DNA of 64,000 bases from CAYWKU01 sp964459325 (GTDB lineage: Bacteria; RBG-13-61-14; CAYWKU01). The stretch spans positions 1-64,000 of the forward strand of contig CAYWKU010000008.1 in the NCBI GenBank assembly GCA_964459325.1, in the 5' to 3' direction. The notes below the pieces were generated by a model. The model saw only the letters and a program-made list of their open reading frames with translations. It was not told the origin of the DNA and did no database searches. The position numbers were made by a program, and so were the translations under genes. This document shows, in pieces, positions 34,949-44,274 of the stretch (position 1 is the stretch's first letter; each line of letters starts with the position of its first letter).

Positions 34949-36433
34949 TCACCTCTCGGTAATTTCGTACTGCTCCTGGTGAAAGTTGGCGTCCGCTTCG
35001 ACGACAATTTTTACGTTACGGCTTTCTTCTATCCCTTCCAGGTGTTCCCTCTCGGTATCGTAAAGAATCTCCGCTATGTCGGGGTGCAGGTAGAGTATAA
35101 GTTCTTTTCCCCGATGGTCAAAGACTTCCTTCTCCAGCTCCCTGAATATTTCGTAACAAATGCTCAGCTTGCTTTTGATAAAGCCCCTCCCCTCGCAATA
35201 AGGGCAAGGCTCGCACAAAGTTCGGGTAAGGTTCTCCCTTACCCTTTTCCGGGTCATCTCCACCAGTCCCAGCTCGCTTATTTTAAGGATGGTACTCTTT
35301 GTTTTATCGGCATTGAGAGCTTTTTCGAGCGCGTTGAACACCTTCTCCCGGTCATCCTTGCGCTCCATGTCTATGAAGTCGATGATTATAAGCCCGCCGA
35401 TGTTGCGCAGCCTTAGCTGATACACTACTTCCCTGACGGCTTCCATGTTTGTTTTGAGTATTGTGTCGTCGAAGTTCCGCCCGCCAACGTATCGCCCGGT
35501 GTTGACGTCTATCGCCGTAAGGGCTTCGGTCTGGTCTATTACTATATATCCCCCCGATTTCAACCATACCTTCCGGTCGAGGGCCTTGTTAATCTCCATC
35601 TCTATCCCGAAATGCTCAAAGATAGGCTCCTCGTACTCGTAAAGCTGCAATGCGGGCTTGAGCTGAGGAAGGAAGCGCTCCAGAAACTCCTGCACTTCCT
35701 CATAAACCTCATCACTGTCTATTATGAACCGGTCTATGTCGGATGTGAACAAATCCCTTACCGCCCGTATAACCAGCGACTGCTCCTTGTGCACGAGACT
35801 CGGCACGGGAGATTTCTGTCTGCGGCTCTGGATTTCGTTCCAGATGGAAAGGAGATAATCGAGGTCCATCTTGAGTTCCTTCTCCGTGCGGTTTTCGCTG
35901 GCCGTCCGGATTATAAACCCCCCGTTTATGCCCGCTGACAGCTTTTCCAGCATTTTGCGCAGCTTTTGCCTCTTTTTTTCCGATTCAATTCGACGACTTA
36001 TGCCGATCCTGTTCATTGCGGCGGGCAACAACACCAAGTACCTGCCCGGAAGACTGATATGGCTGCTCACTTGAGCGCCTTTCAGTCCGATGGGCTCCTT
36101 GCTGACCTGGGCGAGAATTTCCTGCCCCTCCCTAAGGCGGTCCTGGATGGGAACCTCTTCCTTGTTGGGAAATCCGTTGACGTCTTCCATCTGCAACTCA
36201 TCGAAATCTTCGCGCACGTCGGTCACGTAAAGGAAAGCGGCCCTATCCAGACCGATATCCACGAAGGCAGCCTGCATTCCCGGAAGCACTCTGACCACTC
36301 GGCCTTTGTAAATATTTCCAACGATTCCGCGGTCGTAATGCCGCTCGGTGTGAAGCTCCATGAGCTGATTATTCTCAACCAGCGCAACCCTTGTTTCATA
36401 GGGCGCTGCGTTGACGATAATATCGCTTGACAT
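34949..36433 (-). CDS. rng: Ribonuclease G (Rne/Rng family)
   Basis: A 494-residue endoribonuclease of the RNase E/G family. An N-terminal S1 domain (NIYKGRVVRVLPGMQAAFVD, about 40-60) precedes the 5' sensor and the DNase I-like catalytic core. Metal-binding Asp residues are in AIDVNTGRYVGG (about 310) and LIIIDFIDM (about 353). The zinc link CEPCPYCEGRG (about 410) joins the dimer. The length is that of RNase G, without the scaffold tail of RNase E. It acts in rRNA and mRNA processing. It lies after the TIGR03960-type radical SAM gene, a common neighbour, but the usual downstream rplU-rpmA are absent here. Confidence 0.93.
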   Translation of the reverse strand: MSSDIIVNAAPYETRVALVENNQLMELHTERHYDRGIVGNIYKGRVVRVLPGMQAAFVDIGLDRAAFLYVTDVREDFDELQMEDVNGFPNKEEVPIQDRLREGQEILAQVSKEPIGLKGAQVSSHISLPGRYLVLLPAAMNRIGISRRIESEKKRQKLRKMLEKLSAGINGGFIIRTASENRTEKELKMDLDYLLSIWNEIQSRRQKSPVPSLVHKEQSLVIRAVRDLFTSDIDRFIIDSDEVYEEVQEFLERFLPQLKPALQLYEYEEPIFEHFGIEMEINKALDRKVWLKSGGYIVIDQTEALTAIDVNTGRYVGGRNFDDTILKTNMEAVREVVYQLRLRNIGGLIIIDFIDMERKDDREKVFNALEKALNADKTKSTILKISELGLVEMTRKRVRENLTRTLCEPCPYCEGRGFIKSKLSICYEIFRELEKEVFDHRGKELILYLHPDIAEILYDTEREHLEGIEESRNVKIVVEADANFHQEQYEITER

Positions 36434-36473
36434 TTGTATTACCTCGCAAAAGCCGACGTATCAAAAAAGGAAA

Positions 36474-38996
36474 TTACGGGGTCGATTTTCCGGATGAGAC
36501 TGCGTTTTCCTCTTCGGGATTATCCCAACCCCCTATTTCGGCGTCGACTTTTATTATTCTGGAATAAGGGGGCATGGGACCGAAGATATTTTCCCATACA
36601 ACCACCGGGTTAACCGATGCCCCCTGTTCGTTACAGCTTATTGTCGCCTCGACAGTGGCGCCTTCCAATATTTTCAGGCACAAAACGCTTTCTTTCAAAT
36701 CAACCGGTTTTACCGCACCCTTCTTTTTTACTTCCACCGTGAAAGTGTCCGCGTCGAGAAACCTCTCAACCCGCCCGGTGCGTTCGTCCATATCCAGATT
36801 TCCATTCTCAGGGGCTTCAAAGCGGTAAGTTACCGACTGATGCGCCTGCTGGGGAGCGGCGGCTTTTGTAGAAATCCGGCGGGCATCCGTCACTTCCATG
36901 CCCCTGACCAGACCTCTGTTTAGCTTTTCAACAATCTCTTTCGGCTTCATCTCCTGAACAAGGTCAATGTCCATCAACTCGGTAAGCGAAGCCACTCCCA
37001 CCGGCAAGGGCAATCCGAATCTTATACGGGGTTTCGGGTGATACCCCTCACTGTATCGCAACGGCAGTCGGGCCATTCTCATAGCCTGTTGTAATAACCG
37101 GACGGTATCGAGATGACCTATGTAGCGGGCCGGACCCAGCTTTTTGTATACAAGCCGGTAGCGGAAAAAATCTCGCCGCTCTATTTCCACCGGCTTTTCG
37201 TCAATCCATGGCCGGCTCGGCGGTGTGTCAACCTTTTGAGCTGTCAGGCCGCCTCCGCACGCTCCGCAAAGCTCCTCGCAATCCGGCCCGGCCGAGCAAC
37301 CCGGGGTATATCTCCCCGACGGGGCTCTTTCCTTTTCCTTCAGCAGATATTTTTCACCGGCCCCGATTTTTATATGGCTCCAAGGCAGCTTTTCTTCGGG
37401 GTCTCGGGGAGCACAGGCCATTTTTTCGGCATCTATGCCGGTTTCGGCGAAAGCCCGCTCCCAGGCCTGCCAGTTAAGATGGTCTCCCCACCCATCGAAC
37501 GATGCTCCGAGCTGCCAGGCTCTTTCTATTGCATCCGCTACGCCGGAGTCTCCCCTGGACATTACCCCTTCCAAGAAGCTTATTTTCGGGTCGGACCAGC
37601 TCGCTTTCACCCCGGGAACCTTGAGCCTTTTCCGGAGATAACCCAGCTTCTCCCGGATTTCCTCCATGTTGAGCATCGGCTCCCACTGAAAGGGGGTATG
37701 AGGCTTGGGCACGAATGCGCTCAGGCCGACGTTAATTTTCGGCTTTATACCCTCTTCTATCCCCATTTGCCGGATTTTTCTGACCAGCTCGCCTATTTCC
37801 CTCACGTCTTCCGGCTCCTCGTGAGGCAGACCGAACATGAAGTACAATTTGATAGTGTCCCATCCTTCGGAGAAGGCGATTTTGGCCGTTTCGAGAATCT
37901 CCTCCTCGGTTATGTTCTTGTTGATTATCTTGCGCAGCCGCTCGCTTCCGGCTTCGGGAGCGATGGTGATGCCGGTTTTCTTGACGGCCCTGATAACTTC
38001 CATCACATCGGAAGACAACGACCCCACCCGCAAGCTGGGCAGGCTTATGGCGGTGCGGTAAGCGTGACCCTCCGCCATCAACCGCCTTGTTACCTCGAAT
38101 ATGGCCGGATGGTCTCCGGCCGACAGGGACAACATTGTAAGGTCGGAATGACCGGTGTTTTCGAGAACCTGCCGGGAAAGTTCGATTATCTTCTCCGGCG
38201 AGCGCTCTCTCAGCGGCCTGTAAGCAAACCCCGCCTGACAGAAGCGGCAGCCGTGAGGGCAACCCCGGGCGATTTCAACCACCGCCCGGTCATGTATCGC
38301 TTCCTTGAGCGATACCAACTGGCAAACAGGAAACGGCGCGCTATCGAGGTCGGCTATCTTTCGGGCCCTTATGGAGGAGTCGTGGCCCTGGATTGCCGGA
38401 ACGTACATGCCCTCTATTTGTGCAAGCCTTTTCAGCAGCGCCTTTCTGCTTTCGGCCGCTGTCTTACTTTCCTTAACGGCGGTTGTGATGTCTATGGCCC
38501 CCTCTTCGCCTTCCCCTAGAATAAAGGCGTCGATAAAAGGAGCCATAGGTTCCGGGTTGGAGGTGCATACTCCTCCCGCCACTACAAGTGGGTCCGAGTC
38601 CGCGCGATTTTCGCTTCTCACGGGAATGCCGCCGAGGTGCAGTATGCGAAGCACGTTCGTGTAGCTGAGTTCGTAAGCCAGGCTGAACCCGATAATGTCG
38701 AAACGATTAAGGGGGATGTCCTTCTCCAGCGACTTAAGGGGCAAGCCTCGTTCGCGAAGCTCCCGGTCGAAATCATGCCACGGAGCATAGACGCGGTCGG
38801 CGGCCGAGTGTTCGTGGTTGTTGAGGACATCGTAGATTACCTGGAATCCCAGGTGAGAAGCGCCCACTTCGTACGCATCCGGAAACGGCAGCACCCAGTG
38901 GACACCGCCTTCCGGTGGAGTTTTGGCGCGGGCATTGAACTCGCATCCGAGGTAAGAGGCGGGGGACCTCACTCTGTCCAGAATATCAGGTTCCAT
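36474..38996 (-). CDS. TIGR03960-family radical SAM protein with fused DUF2344 domain
   Basis: An approximately 840-residue two-part protein. The N-terminal part starts MEPDILDRVRSPASYLG and includes an apparent B12-binding-like region before the radical SAM cluster motif CPHGCRFCQAG (C-x3-C-x2-C, about 245). APEAGSERLRKI and YFMFGLPHEEPEDV are typical of the family. A CSAGPDCEELCGACGGG segment may bind metal. The C-terminal 230 residues (RYRLVYKKLGPARYIGHLD, SEGYHPKPRIRFGLPLPVG) are the DUF2344/TIGR03936 domain, usually a separate gene. The start is ATG 38996 rather than the in-frame TTG 39029. The chemistry is unknown; the link with RNase G is widely conserved. Confidence 0.87.
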   Translation of the reverse strand: MEPDILDRVRSPASYLGCEFNARAKTPPEGGVHWVLPFPDAYEVGASHLGFQVIYDVLNNHEHSAADRVYAPWHDFDRELRERGLPLKSLEKDIPLNRFDIIGFSLAYELSYTNVLRILHLGGIPVRSENRADSDPLVVAGGVCTSNPEPMAPFIDAFILGEGEEGAIDITTAVKESKTAAESRKALLKRLAQIEGMYVPAIQGHDSSIRARKIADLDSAPFPVCQLVSLKEAIHDRAVVEIARGCPHGCRFCQAGFAYRPLRERSPEKIIELSRQVLENTGHSDLTMLSLSAGDHPAIFEVTRRLMAEGHAYRTAISLPSLRVGSLSSDVMEVIRAVKKTGITIAPEAGSERLRKIINKNITEEEILETAKIAFSEGWDTIKLYFMFGLPHEEPEDVREIGELVRKIRQMGIEEGIKPKINVGLSAFVPKPHTPFQWEPMLNMEEIREKLGYLRKRLKVPGVKASWSDPKISFLEGVMSRGDSGVADAIERAWQLGASFDGWGDHLNWQAWERAFAETGIDAEKMACAPRDPEEKLPWSHIKIGAGEKYLLKEKERAPSGRYTPGCSAGPDCEELCGACGGGLTAQKVDTPPSRPWIDEKPVEIERRDFFRYRLVYKKLGPARYIGHLDTVRLLQQAMRMARLPLRYSEGYHPKPRIRFGLPLPVGVASLTELMDIDLVQEMKPKEIVEKLNRGLVRGMEVTDARRISTKAAAPQQAHQSVTYRFEAPENGNLDMDERTGRVERFLDADTFTVEVKKKGAVKPVDLKESVLCLKILEGATVEATISCNEQGASVNPVVVWENIFGPMPPYSRIIKVDAEIGGWDNPEEENAVSSGKSTP

Positions 38997-39025
38997 TATA
39001 TTATTATGTTGGTGGCCGACGGGTT

Positions 39026-39208
39026 TCAAACGGTTCTTTGAGCGTTAAGCAGCTCCTCCAGTTTGTTGATTTCCTCTTCGGTACCCACGGTAATGAGAAT
39101 GTCGCCGGGCTGTATGGTGGTAGCGCCGGAAGGGTTGGTGACCGTCTCGCCGCTGGAGCGTTTCATTGCGATTATATTCAAGTCGAGTTCTTCCCTTATT
39201 TGAGGCTC
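39026..39208 (-). pseudogene. TrkA-C (RCK C-terminal) domain fragment
   Basis: The frame from just after a TAG (39209-39211) to TGA (39026-39028) encodes 60 residues reading IREELDLNIIAMKRSSGE, then NPSGATTIQPGDILITVG and TEEEINKLEELL. This is most of a TrkA-C domain, the ligand-binding end of potassium-channel and transporter subunits, without its first strand, the NAD-binding domain or any pore. It could be a remnant of a lost K+ channel gene. Alternatively TTG 39181 with AGGGAAG upstream could express a 50-residue protein. It sits between DUF502 and the radical SAM gene. Confidence 0.6.
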
Positions 39209-39212
39209 CTAT

Positions 39213-39902
39213 TTACGTGTCTTTTCGACCTTTGCCGGACGAGGTATCGTTTTCATCCTCGGAAGTAGCCAATCCCGCTGAAATAATGAGCCTGAAGGCC
39301 TGCTCGGAGGTCAGGTCCATCGGTATGGTATCCTCTTTCGGCAACACCATGTAAAATCCGGTAGTCGGATTGGGTGTCGAAGGCATAAATACATTTAGCA
39401 TTGTCTTACCCTCGAACTGATCCCCCACCCTGCCCCTTGTTTCACTTGTTACAAAACCGATGGCGTAAACCCCTTTTCGCGGGTATTCGATGAGCACCAC
39501 CCTTTTGAAGCTTCTCCCTTCCCTGGCAATAAATATGGCCTCCGTCAGCTGCTTTACGGCGTTATAAATGCTCCGGATGAAGGGAATGCGGTCTATAATC
39601 GACTCGCCGAATGAGAACAGCCTTTTTCCGAGGTAAGTCCTTACCAGTGCGCCGACGAGCATGGTAAGGAGCAGCGCTACTCCCAGGCCTACCAGGAAGT
39701 TGCTGAACTGGAAAACCGCGGAAAGCGCTCCCCTCAACCATATCGGCCCCGGCACGTATTGCACCATCTCCACCGGCAGCAGCTGGACGTGCAGGAACCT
39801 GACGATGAACTTCGCAATCCAGTACAGTAGCCATACCGTTATGCCCAGAGGGGCGATTATAATAATGCCGGTGAGGAAATACTGTTTAATTTTTTTAATC
39901 AC
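39213..39902 (-). CDS. DUF502 membrane protein
   Basis: A 229-residue membrane protein of the DUF502 family. It has a basic N-terminus and two membrane helices (FLTGIIIIAPLGITVWLLYW about 8-27; FLVGLGVALLLTMLVGALV about 67-85), followed by a soluble domain with GRSFKRVVLIEYPRKGVYAIG (in two parts: GRSFKRVVLIEYP, RKGVYAIGFVT) and VFMPSTPNPTTGFYMVLP. These match the family closely. I choose GTG 39902 with AAGGGG upstream; TTG 39908 is also possible. Function is unknown; the family occurs widely in Gram-negative bacteria. It follows a one-TM protein gene, 31 bases away. Confidence 0.87.
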   Translation of the reverse strand: MIKKIKQYFLTGIIIIAPLGITVWLLYWIAKFIVRFLHVQLLPVEMVQYVPGPIWLRGALSAVFQFSNFLVGLGVALLLTMLVGALVRTYLGKRLFSFGESIIDRIPFIRSIYNAVKQLTEAIFIAREGRSFKRVVLIEYPRKGVYAIGFVTSETRGRVGDQFEGKTMLNVFMPSTPNPTTGFYMVLPKEDTIPMDLTSEQAFRLIISAGLATSEDENDTSSGKGRKDT

Positions 39903-39933
39903 TAACAAGCCCCTTGTTCAGACCCGCCTCCGG

Positions 39934-40290
39934 TCAGTCTCGCATGGGCGGTTTGCCCTTATGTTCCAGCTTGAAATGGTGCTCATACTGAAAAACTCCG
40001 AAAAAATCGAGAGTTTCATCCCATTCGGCGCGAACCACGGAGTCGGGATGGAGAACTTTCATGTCCATGTAAATTTCATCTACGGTCAGGTCCAGGTTTT
40101 CTTCTTCAATAATGTTTTTCATGTCTATGCGGCATTGCCTGTAACCGTAATTATCAAAATTGGACATACATTCGTTGAAGTACCTGTGTAATCGATGAGC
40201 GCCGGTGTATGCCGGTATAAACTTGATCAGGAAAATGGCGCCCAGAATTACACCTATCAGGATAATCGCTCCCACAACTTTGCTCGTCAT
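39934..40290 (-). CDS. Small single-TM protein, unknown
   Basis: A 118-residue protein with one N-terminal membrane helix (VVGAIILIGVILGAIFLI) and a soluble domain of about 90 residues that begins IPAYTGAHRLHRYFNE and contains the regular helix-strand stretch IEEENLDLTVDEIYMDMK. It resembles the DUF4845-type pattern (TM anchor, then short helix and strand), but I cannot assign it firmly. AAGGAGGG precedes ATG. It lies head to head with murJ, 79 bases between starts, and upstream of DUF502, with which it probably forms an operon. Confidence 0.7.
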   Translation of the reverse strand: MTSKVVGAIILIGVILGAIFLIKFIPAYTGAHRLHRYFNECMSNFDNYGYRQCRIDMKNIIEEENLDLTVDEIYMDMKVLHPDSVVRAEWDETLDFFGVFQYEHHFKLEHKGKPPMRD

Positions 40291-40369
40291 CGGGTTCCCT
40301 CCTTTTCCGTCGTTTGACTATTAAGTCTTATTTTCATACCTTACCCTCAATTCTCGTTTCGGGAAAGCC

Positions 40370-42067
40370 ATGAGTTCCAGCGAAAGAAAGCGCATTCTCC
40401 AGGCCGCCGGCACCGTCAGCACCGCCACGCTTGCAAGCCGAATACTCGGCGCCGTGCGGGACATGGTTATCGCCTGGAGTTTCCCTCCGGGGGTAACGGA
40501 CGCCTTTTTCGTGGCGTTCCGGCTTCCCAACATCATGCGCCGGCTTTTCGGCGAAGGGGCGCTTACCGTAAGCATCCTGCCGGTATTCACCGAAGTGCTT
40601 CACCGGGACCCCGAGGAAGCCCGCCGCGTTTATCGCATCAGCATCGCGTTGCTTTCGCTGATTCTTACCGGGGTCGTCATTCTCGGCATTTTGCTGGCCC
40701 GCTACATAGTATGGGTGTTTGCCCCCGGTTTTTTCGACGACCCCTCCAAGGCCGAGCTTACCATAACACTCACCCGCGTTATGTTCCCGTTTCTTCTTCT
40801 GGTAAGCATGGTAGCCCTGTCGCAGGGTATACTTAACGCCCTCGGCCATTTTCTGGCTCCGGCAGCAGCTCCTGCTGTTCTTAATGTATTCATGATAGGA
40901 GGAGCTGTCTATTTTTCCAACCTCTTCGAAGAGCCCATTTACGGACTGGCTCTCGGTGTTTTGGCAGGCGGAATCGTTGAAGTCGCCATGCAGATTCCCT
41001 TCCTGGTAAAGCGAGGGTATACACCGGGTATGATTTTCCGTTTCAGGCATTCCGCCGTTAAGAAGATATTTTACCTCATGGGCCCGGCGGCCTTCGGTAT
41101 GCTCGTCTACCAGTTCAACCTGCTCATCAGCACCATATTCGCTTCCCTTCTTCCGGAAGGCAGCGTCAGTTGGCTGTTTTACTCCCAGAGGTTCACCGAG
41201 CTGCCTCTGGGTCTGTTTGCGGTGGCCGTCGGCACCGCCGTTCTCCCGTCTTTGAGTCGCCAGTCTACCGCAGGTGACAGCGAAGGCTTTAAGGCCAGCT
41301 ACCGGTTCGCGCTGAAAATGGTGCTTTTCCTGATGTTGCCGTGCGCGGTGGGGCTTGCCATCCTTTCGTTGCCCATTTTCAGCACGTTTTACCAGAGGGG
41401 CGCTTTCACACACCACGATGCCCAAATGGCCGCCCTGGCCCTGGTGGCTTATGTTCCGGGCCTGTTGGGAATAGCGGGAATCCGCATCACTTCCCCCGTT
41501 TTTTACGCCCGCCAGAACACACGAACTCCCGTCCGAATAGCCGCCGTCAGCTTCGGCATAAACATCATAGCCAGCGTTATTCTGATGGGTCCGCATTACA
41601 TTCTCGAACCGCTCTGGCATCTTGTCCCCGGATTGGAAGCTCCTCATTGGTACAAACAGTGGCTGGCCTACCCCGGTCTGGCACATATAGGATTAGCCCT
41701 GGCTACCACCTTATCATCGTGGTACAATTTCCTGGCCCTGACTGTCAAGCTGCGCAAGGAAATCGGGCCGCTGGGAACCAGGGAAATAGCCGCCTCGGTC
41801 ATAAAAACCTCCCTTGCCTGTATTCCCATGGCGGCTGTTGCCGCCGCCCTGGCCTGGTGGGGCTGGGCTGACTGGAAAACCGGCGGCCTCGGGCCAGGCA
41901 ACATCTCAGCCGTTCTGGCCTCCACGGTGGCGGGAGCGGGAATTTTCTTTGCGGTCGCTCATCTTTTAGGCCAGGAAGAGGTTTCTCACCTGGCGCAAAT
42001 TATTCGTCGCCGGAGCCGGGGAGCACCACCAGGCGGCGGTCATCGCTCTCACCCTCCGAACGAGTAA
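40370..42067 (+). CDS. murJ: Lipid II flippase MurJ
   Basis: A 565-residue MOP-superfamily flippase with about 14 membrane helices that moves lipid II across the inner membrane for peptidoglycan synthesis. The start matches MurJ: AGTVSTATLASRILGAVRD, then FFVAFRLPNIMRRLFGEGAL (residues 46-65). LPVFTEVL and FYSQRFTELPLGLFAVAVGT are also characteristic. GGGAAAG is a weak ribosome site. Its last 68 bases overlap the 3' end of jag on the other strand. The final 25 residues (RSRGAPPGGGHRSHPPNE) are polar and atypical, being encoded in that overlap. Confidence 0.94.
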   Translation: MSSSERKRILQAAGTVSTATLASRILGAVRDMVIAWSFPPGVTDAFFVAFRLPNIMRRLFGEGALTVSILPVFTEVLHRDPEEARRVYRISIALLSLILTGVVILGILLARYIVWVFAPGFFDDPSKAELTITLTRVMFPFLLLVSMVALSQGILNALGHFLAPAAAPAVLNVFMIGGAVYFSNLFEEPIYGLALGVLAGGIVEVAMQIPFLVKRGYTPGMIFRFRHSAVKKIFYLMGPAAFGMLVYQFNLLISTIFASLLPEGSVSWLFYSQRFTELPLGLFAVAVGTAVLPSLSRQSTAGDSEGFKASYRFALKMVLFLMLPCAVGLAILSLPIFSTFYQRGAFTHHDAQMAALALVAYVPGLLGIAGIRITSPVFYARQNTRTPVRIAAVSFGINIIASVILMGPHYILEPLWHLVPGLEAPHWYKQWLAYPGLAHIGLALATTLSSWYNFLALTVKLRKEIGPLGTREIAASVIKTSLACIPMAAVAAALAWWGWADWKTGGLGPGNISAVLASTVAGAGIFFAVAHLLGQEEVSHLAQIIRRRSRGAPPGGGHRSHPPNE

Positions 42068-42482
42068 ACACGTCCTCCTCGTCCACCAGCTCCATGTGAA
42101 TAATTCTCCGTTCCGCAGGGGTAAGCGACGAGTCGAAGGCGTATGGGATTCTTTCCCTTTTTACCTTTTCCGCCACTTCCAGGGCCATTTTTCTAAGCTG
42201 CTCGGAGCGTCTTGCGCGGTAATTGGCGCAATCCACGATTATCCGCTTGTTTCCGGGATGAGTTCTTCCCACCATCCGGTTTACCAGAAATTGGAGCGCC
42301 TCCAGCGTCTGGCCCTTTTTACCTATAAGCATCTGGTAGTCGGAAGTATCTATGTTCACCAGAAGATGCTCATCTTCTTCCCTCAACTCCATAGTGGCTT
42401 CCACTTCCAGGTGGGAAAGTATATTTCCCAAAACTTCCTTCGCCCGCTCGCCGCGGGCCGATTGGTCCGTATCCGCGCTCAT
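42000..42482 (-). CDS. jag: KH-R3H RNA-binding protein Jag/KhpB
   Basis: A 160-residue RNA-binding protein. A KH domain (DTSDYQMLIGKKGQTLEALQ, about 50-70) is followed by an R3H domain (VDCANYRARRSEQLRKMA, RIPYAFDSSLTPAERRIIHM, about 95-140). It lacks the N-terminal Jag-N domain of firmicutes. It is the last gene of the rpmH-rnpA-yidD-yidC-jag cluster, where it is usually found after yidC. It probably binds small and messenger RNAs linked to envelope growth. Its C-terminal part overlaps murJ convergently by 68 bases. Confidence 0.9.
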   Translation of the reverse strand: MSADTDQSARGERAKEVLGNILSHLEVEATMELREEDEHLLVNIDTSDYQMLIGKKGQTLEALQFLVNRMVGRTHPGNKRIIVDCANYRARRSEQLRKMALEVAEKVKRERIPYAFDSSLTPAERRIIHMELVDEEDVFTRSEGESDDRRLVVLPGSGDE

Positions 42483-42507
42483 TGTCTCAGATTTCCTCTC
42501 CGTTAAA

Positions 42508-44256
42508 TCACGTGTTAATGCCTTTACGGTTGATTACATACTGCTGAATAATGGTAAGCAGGTTGCTTATCATCCAGTACAGCACCAGCCCGGTGGGGAA
42601 CCCGAAACTGATAACGGTTATCACCAGGGGCATCGCCATAAACATCTTCTGCTGGAACTGGTCGCCGGGTGTGGTGGTGCTCATCTTCTGCTGCACGAAC
42701 ATACTGGCACCCATCAGAAACGGCATCACGCCGAGGCCTACGCCGCCCATAATCGGCAGGGTTATCAGGTTCTCCGGGCTGGATAAATCGTTAATCCACC
42801 ATATAAACTCGGCATGCCTCAGCTCGATGCTGACATAAAGCGCCCTGTACAAGGCATACAGCACCGGCAACTGCAACAACATGGGCAGACAGCCGCCCAG
42901 GGGGTTGACCTTGTGAGTACGATACAAGGCCATCATCTCCTGGTTCATCTTTTCCTTATCGTTCTTGTACTTCTGTTGTATCTCCTTGATGCGAGGCTGC
43001 AAAGCCTGCATGGCACGCATGGACTCGAAGCTCTTGCGGGTAAGCGGGAAGAAGATTATCTTGACCAACACCGTGAGCAGGATGATGGCAAGTCCCCAGT
43101 TCTGCACCAGCCTGTGGCACTGCTCCAGAACCCACATAAGCGGCACGACGATGACCTTCACCATGCCGTAACCTATTGAAGCTTCTATATTTTTGCCCTT
43201 CTTGCTTAGTCTTCCATAATCCTTGGGGCCGGAGTAGAAATCGAGGTTTACGCGGTAAGGCTTCCCGGCCTCAACCTCGCCCCCGGGAAACCTCATCTCG
43301 GTCCTGACGACTTCCAGGGGCTCAATTTTCAAGATGTCGCTCTCAAGGCTGACACCCGCCGAATCTTCCGGTATCAATATGGAAAGGAAATAGTTTTCGG
43401 AAAAACCGGCCCACAGGACATCCTTGTATTTCAGGGGGCCGTCGTCGCGTACATCCCCCACGCCTTCGTCTATGTAATCCTTACCGGCCTGCGCCACCAG
43501 ACCGTACGGTCTGAACCTGTTTCCCGCCTCTTCCGGGTCGACGGCCGTGGCCCACCGCAGCGTGGTTTCCACCGGCACGGCCCCGGACATTCCTCCCTCG
43601 GACGAAGCGCCGGACTCTTTCACCGAAATATCCAGGCCGATTTCGTAGGAGCCTTTGCTGAAGGTATACTTTCTTTCCACTCTCAAGCCCCCGGCGGTTT
43701 CCAGCCACATCGTTAACTCAGCTTCTTTCGGGGCTTTATCCGAGGAAATGTCTATCTTCGATTTTTCGGCCATATAACCGGCGTCGGGCGCAAGCAACTT
43801 GTTATCCAGCATTATCTCGGAGGTCAGGGGCATCATGTAGGCCGGCAGCTTGCCCTTGACCAATTTTACCGGGCCCGAATCGGGGGCGGTGGCCTTATTG
43901 TACTTTTTGAGGATGAACTCCCTGATGCCGCCGCCTCTGGCTGAAATCACACAGCGGTACAACTCCGTCTCCACCACCACCTCTTCCGGCCCGATGGAAG
44001 AGACCGGCTCAAGGTCGGCGGAGGTGAGCCCTCTTGCTTCCCCGAGGGACTCTTCCTCAACCAGCCTCTCTTCTTCCTTTTTTTCTTTTTCGGCCTTTTG
44101 CTCTTTCCCGGGCTGTTGGGGTTGAGCGGTATCGGTGACCTTTTCCCCTTCCTTACGAGGCGGTTGCGTGGGTTTTTCCGGCTTGAAGAAAAACTGCCAT
44201 GCGACAAGTATCGCCACGCTCAATATAACGGCCAGTAGGAGTCTTCTCTCTTCCAT
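42508..44256 (-). CDS. yidC: Membrane protein insertase YidC
   Basis: A 582-residue insertase that folds membrane proteins with or without Sec. TM1 is LLLAVILSVAILVAWQFFF (residues 5-23). A charged linker (KEQKAEKEKKEEERLVEEE) leads to the large periplasmic beta-supersandwich domain (about 90-340), as in Gram-negative bacteria. The conserved core begins NWGLAIILLTVLVKIIFFPL (about 365) with the essential Arg in PLTRKSFESMRAMQALQP. MMALYRTHKVNPLGGCLPML and the terminal TM region end in VITVISFGFPTGLVLYWMIS. It lies after yidD with 18 bases between. Confidence 0.95.
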   Translation of the reverse strand: MEERRLLLAVILSVAILVAWQFFFKPEKPTQPPRKEGEKVTDTAQPQQPGKEQKAEKEKKEEERLVEEESLGEARGLTSADLEPVSSIGPEEVVVETELYRCVISARGGGIREFILKKYNKATAPDSGPVKLVKGKLPAYMMPLTSEIMLDNKLLAPDAGYMAEKSKIDISSDKAPKEAELTMWLETAGGLRVERKYTFSKGSYEIGLDISVKESGASSEGGMSGAVPVETTLRWATAVDPEEAGNRFRPYGLVAQAGKDYIDEGVGDVRDDGPLKYKDVLWAGFSENYFLSILIPEDSAGVSLESDILKIEPLEVVRTEMRFPGGEVEAGKPYRVNLDFYSGPKDYGRLSKKGKNIEASIGYGMVKVIVVPLMWVLEQCHRLVQNWGLAIILLTVLVKIIFFPLTRKSFESMRAMQALQPRIKEIQQKYKNDKEKMNQEMMALYRTHKVNPLGGCLPMLLQLPVLYALYRALYVSIELRHAEFIWWINDLSSPENLITLPIMGGVGLGVMPFLMGASMFVQQKMSTTTPGDQFQQKMFMAMPLVITVISFGFPTGLVLYWMISNLLTIIQQYVINRKGINT

Positions 44257-44274
44257 TTTGCCTCTATATAATCC

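Noticed and set aside
37113..38519. Long open frame (468 codons) on the plus strand opposite the radical SAM gene
   Set aside because: It is antisense to a well-recognised protein and its translation has no family pattern; high GC and codon bias produce such mirror frames.
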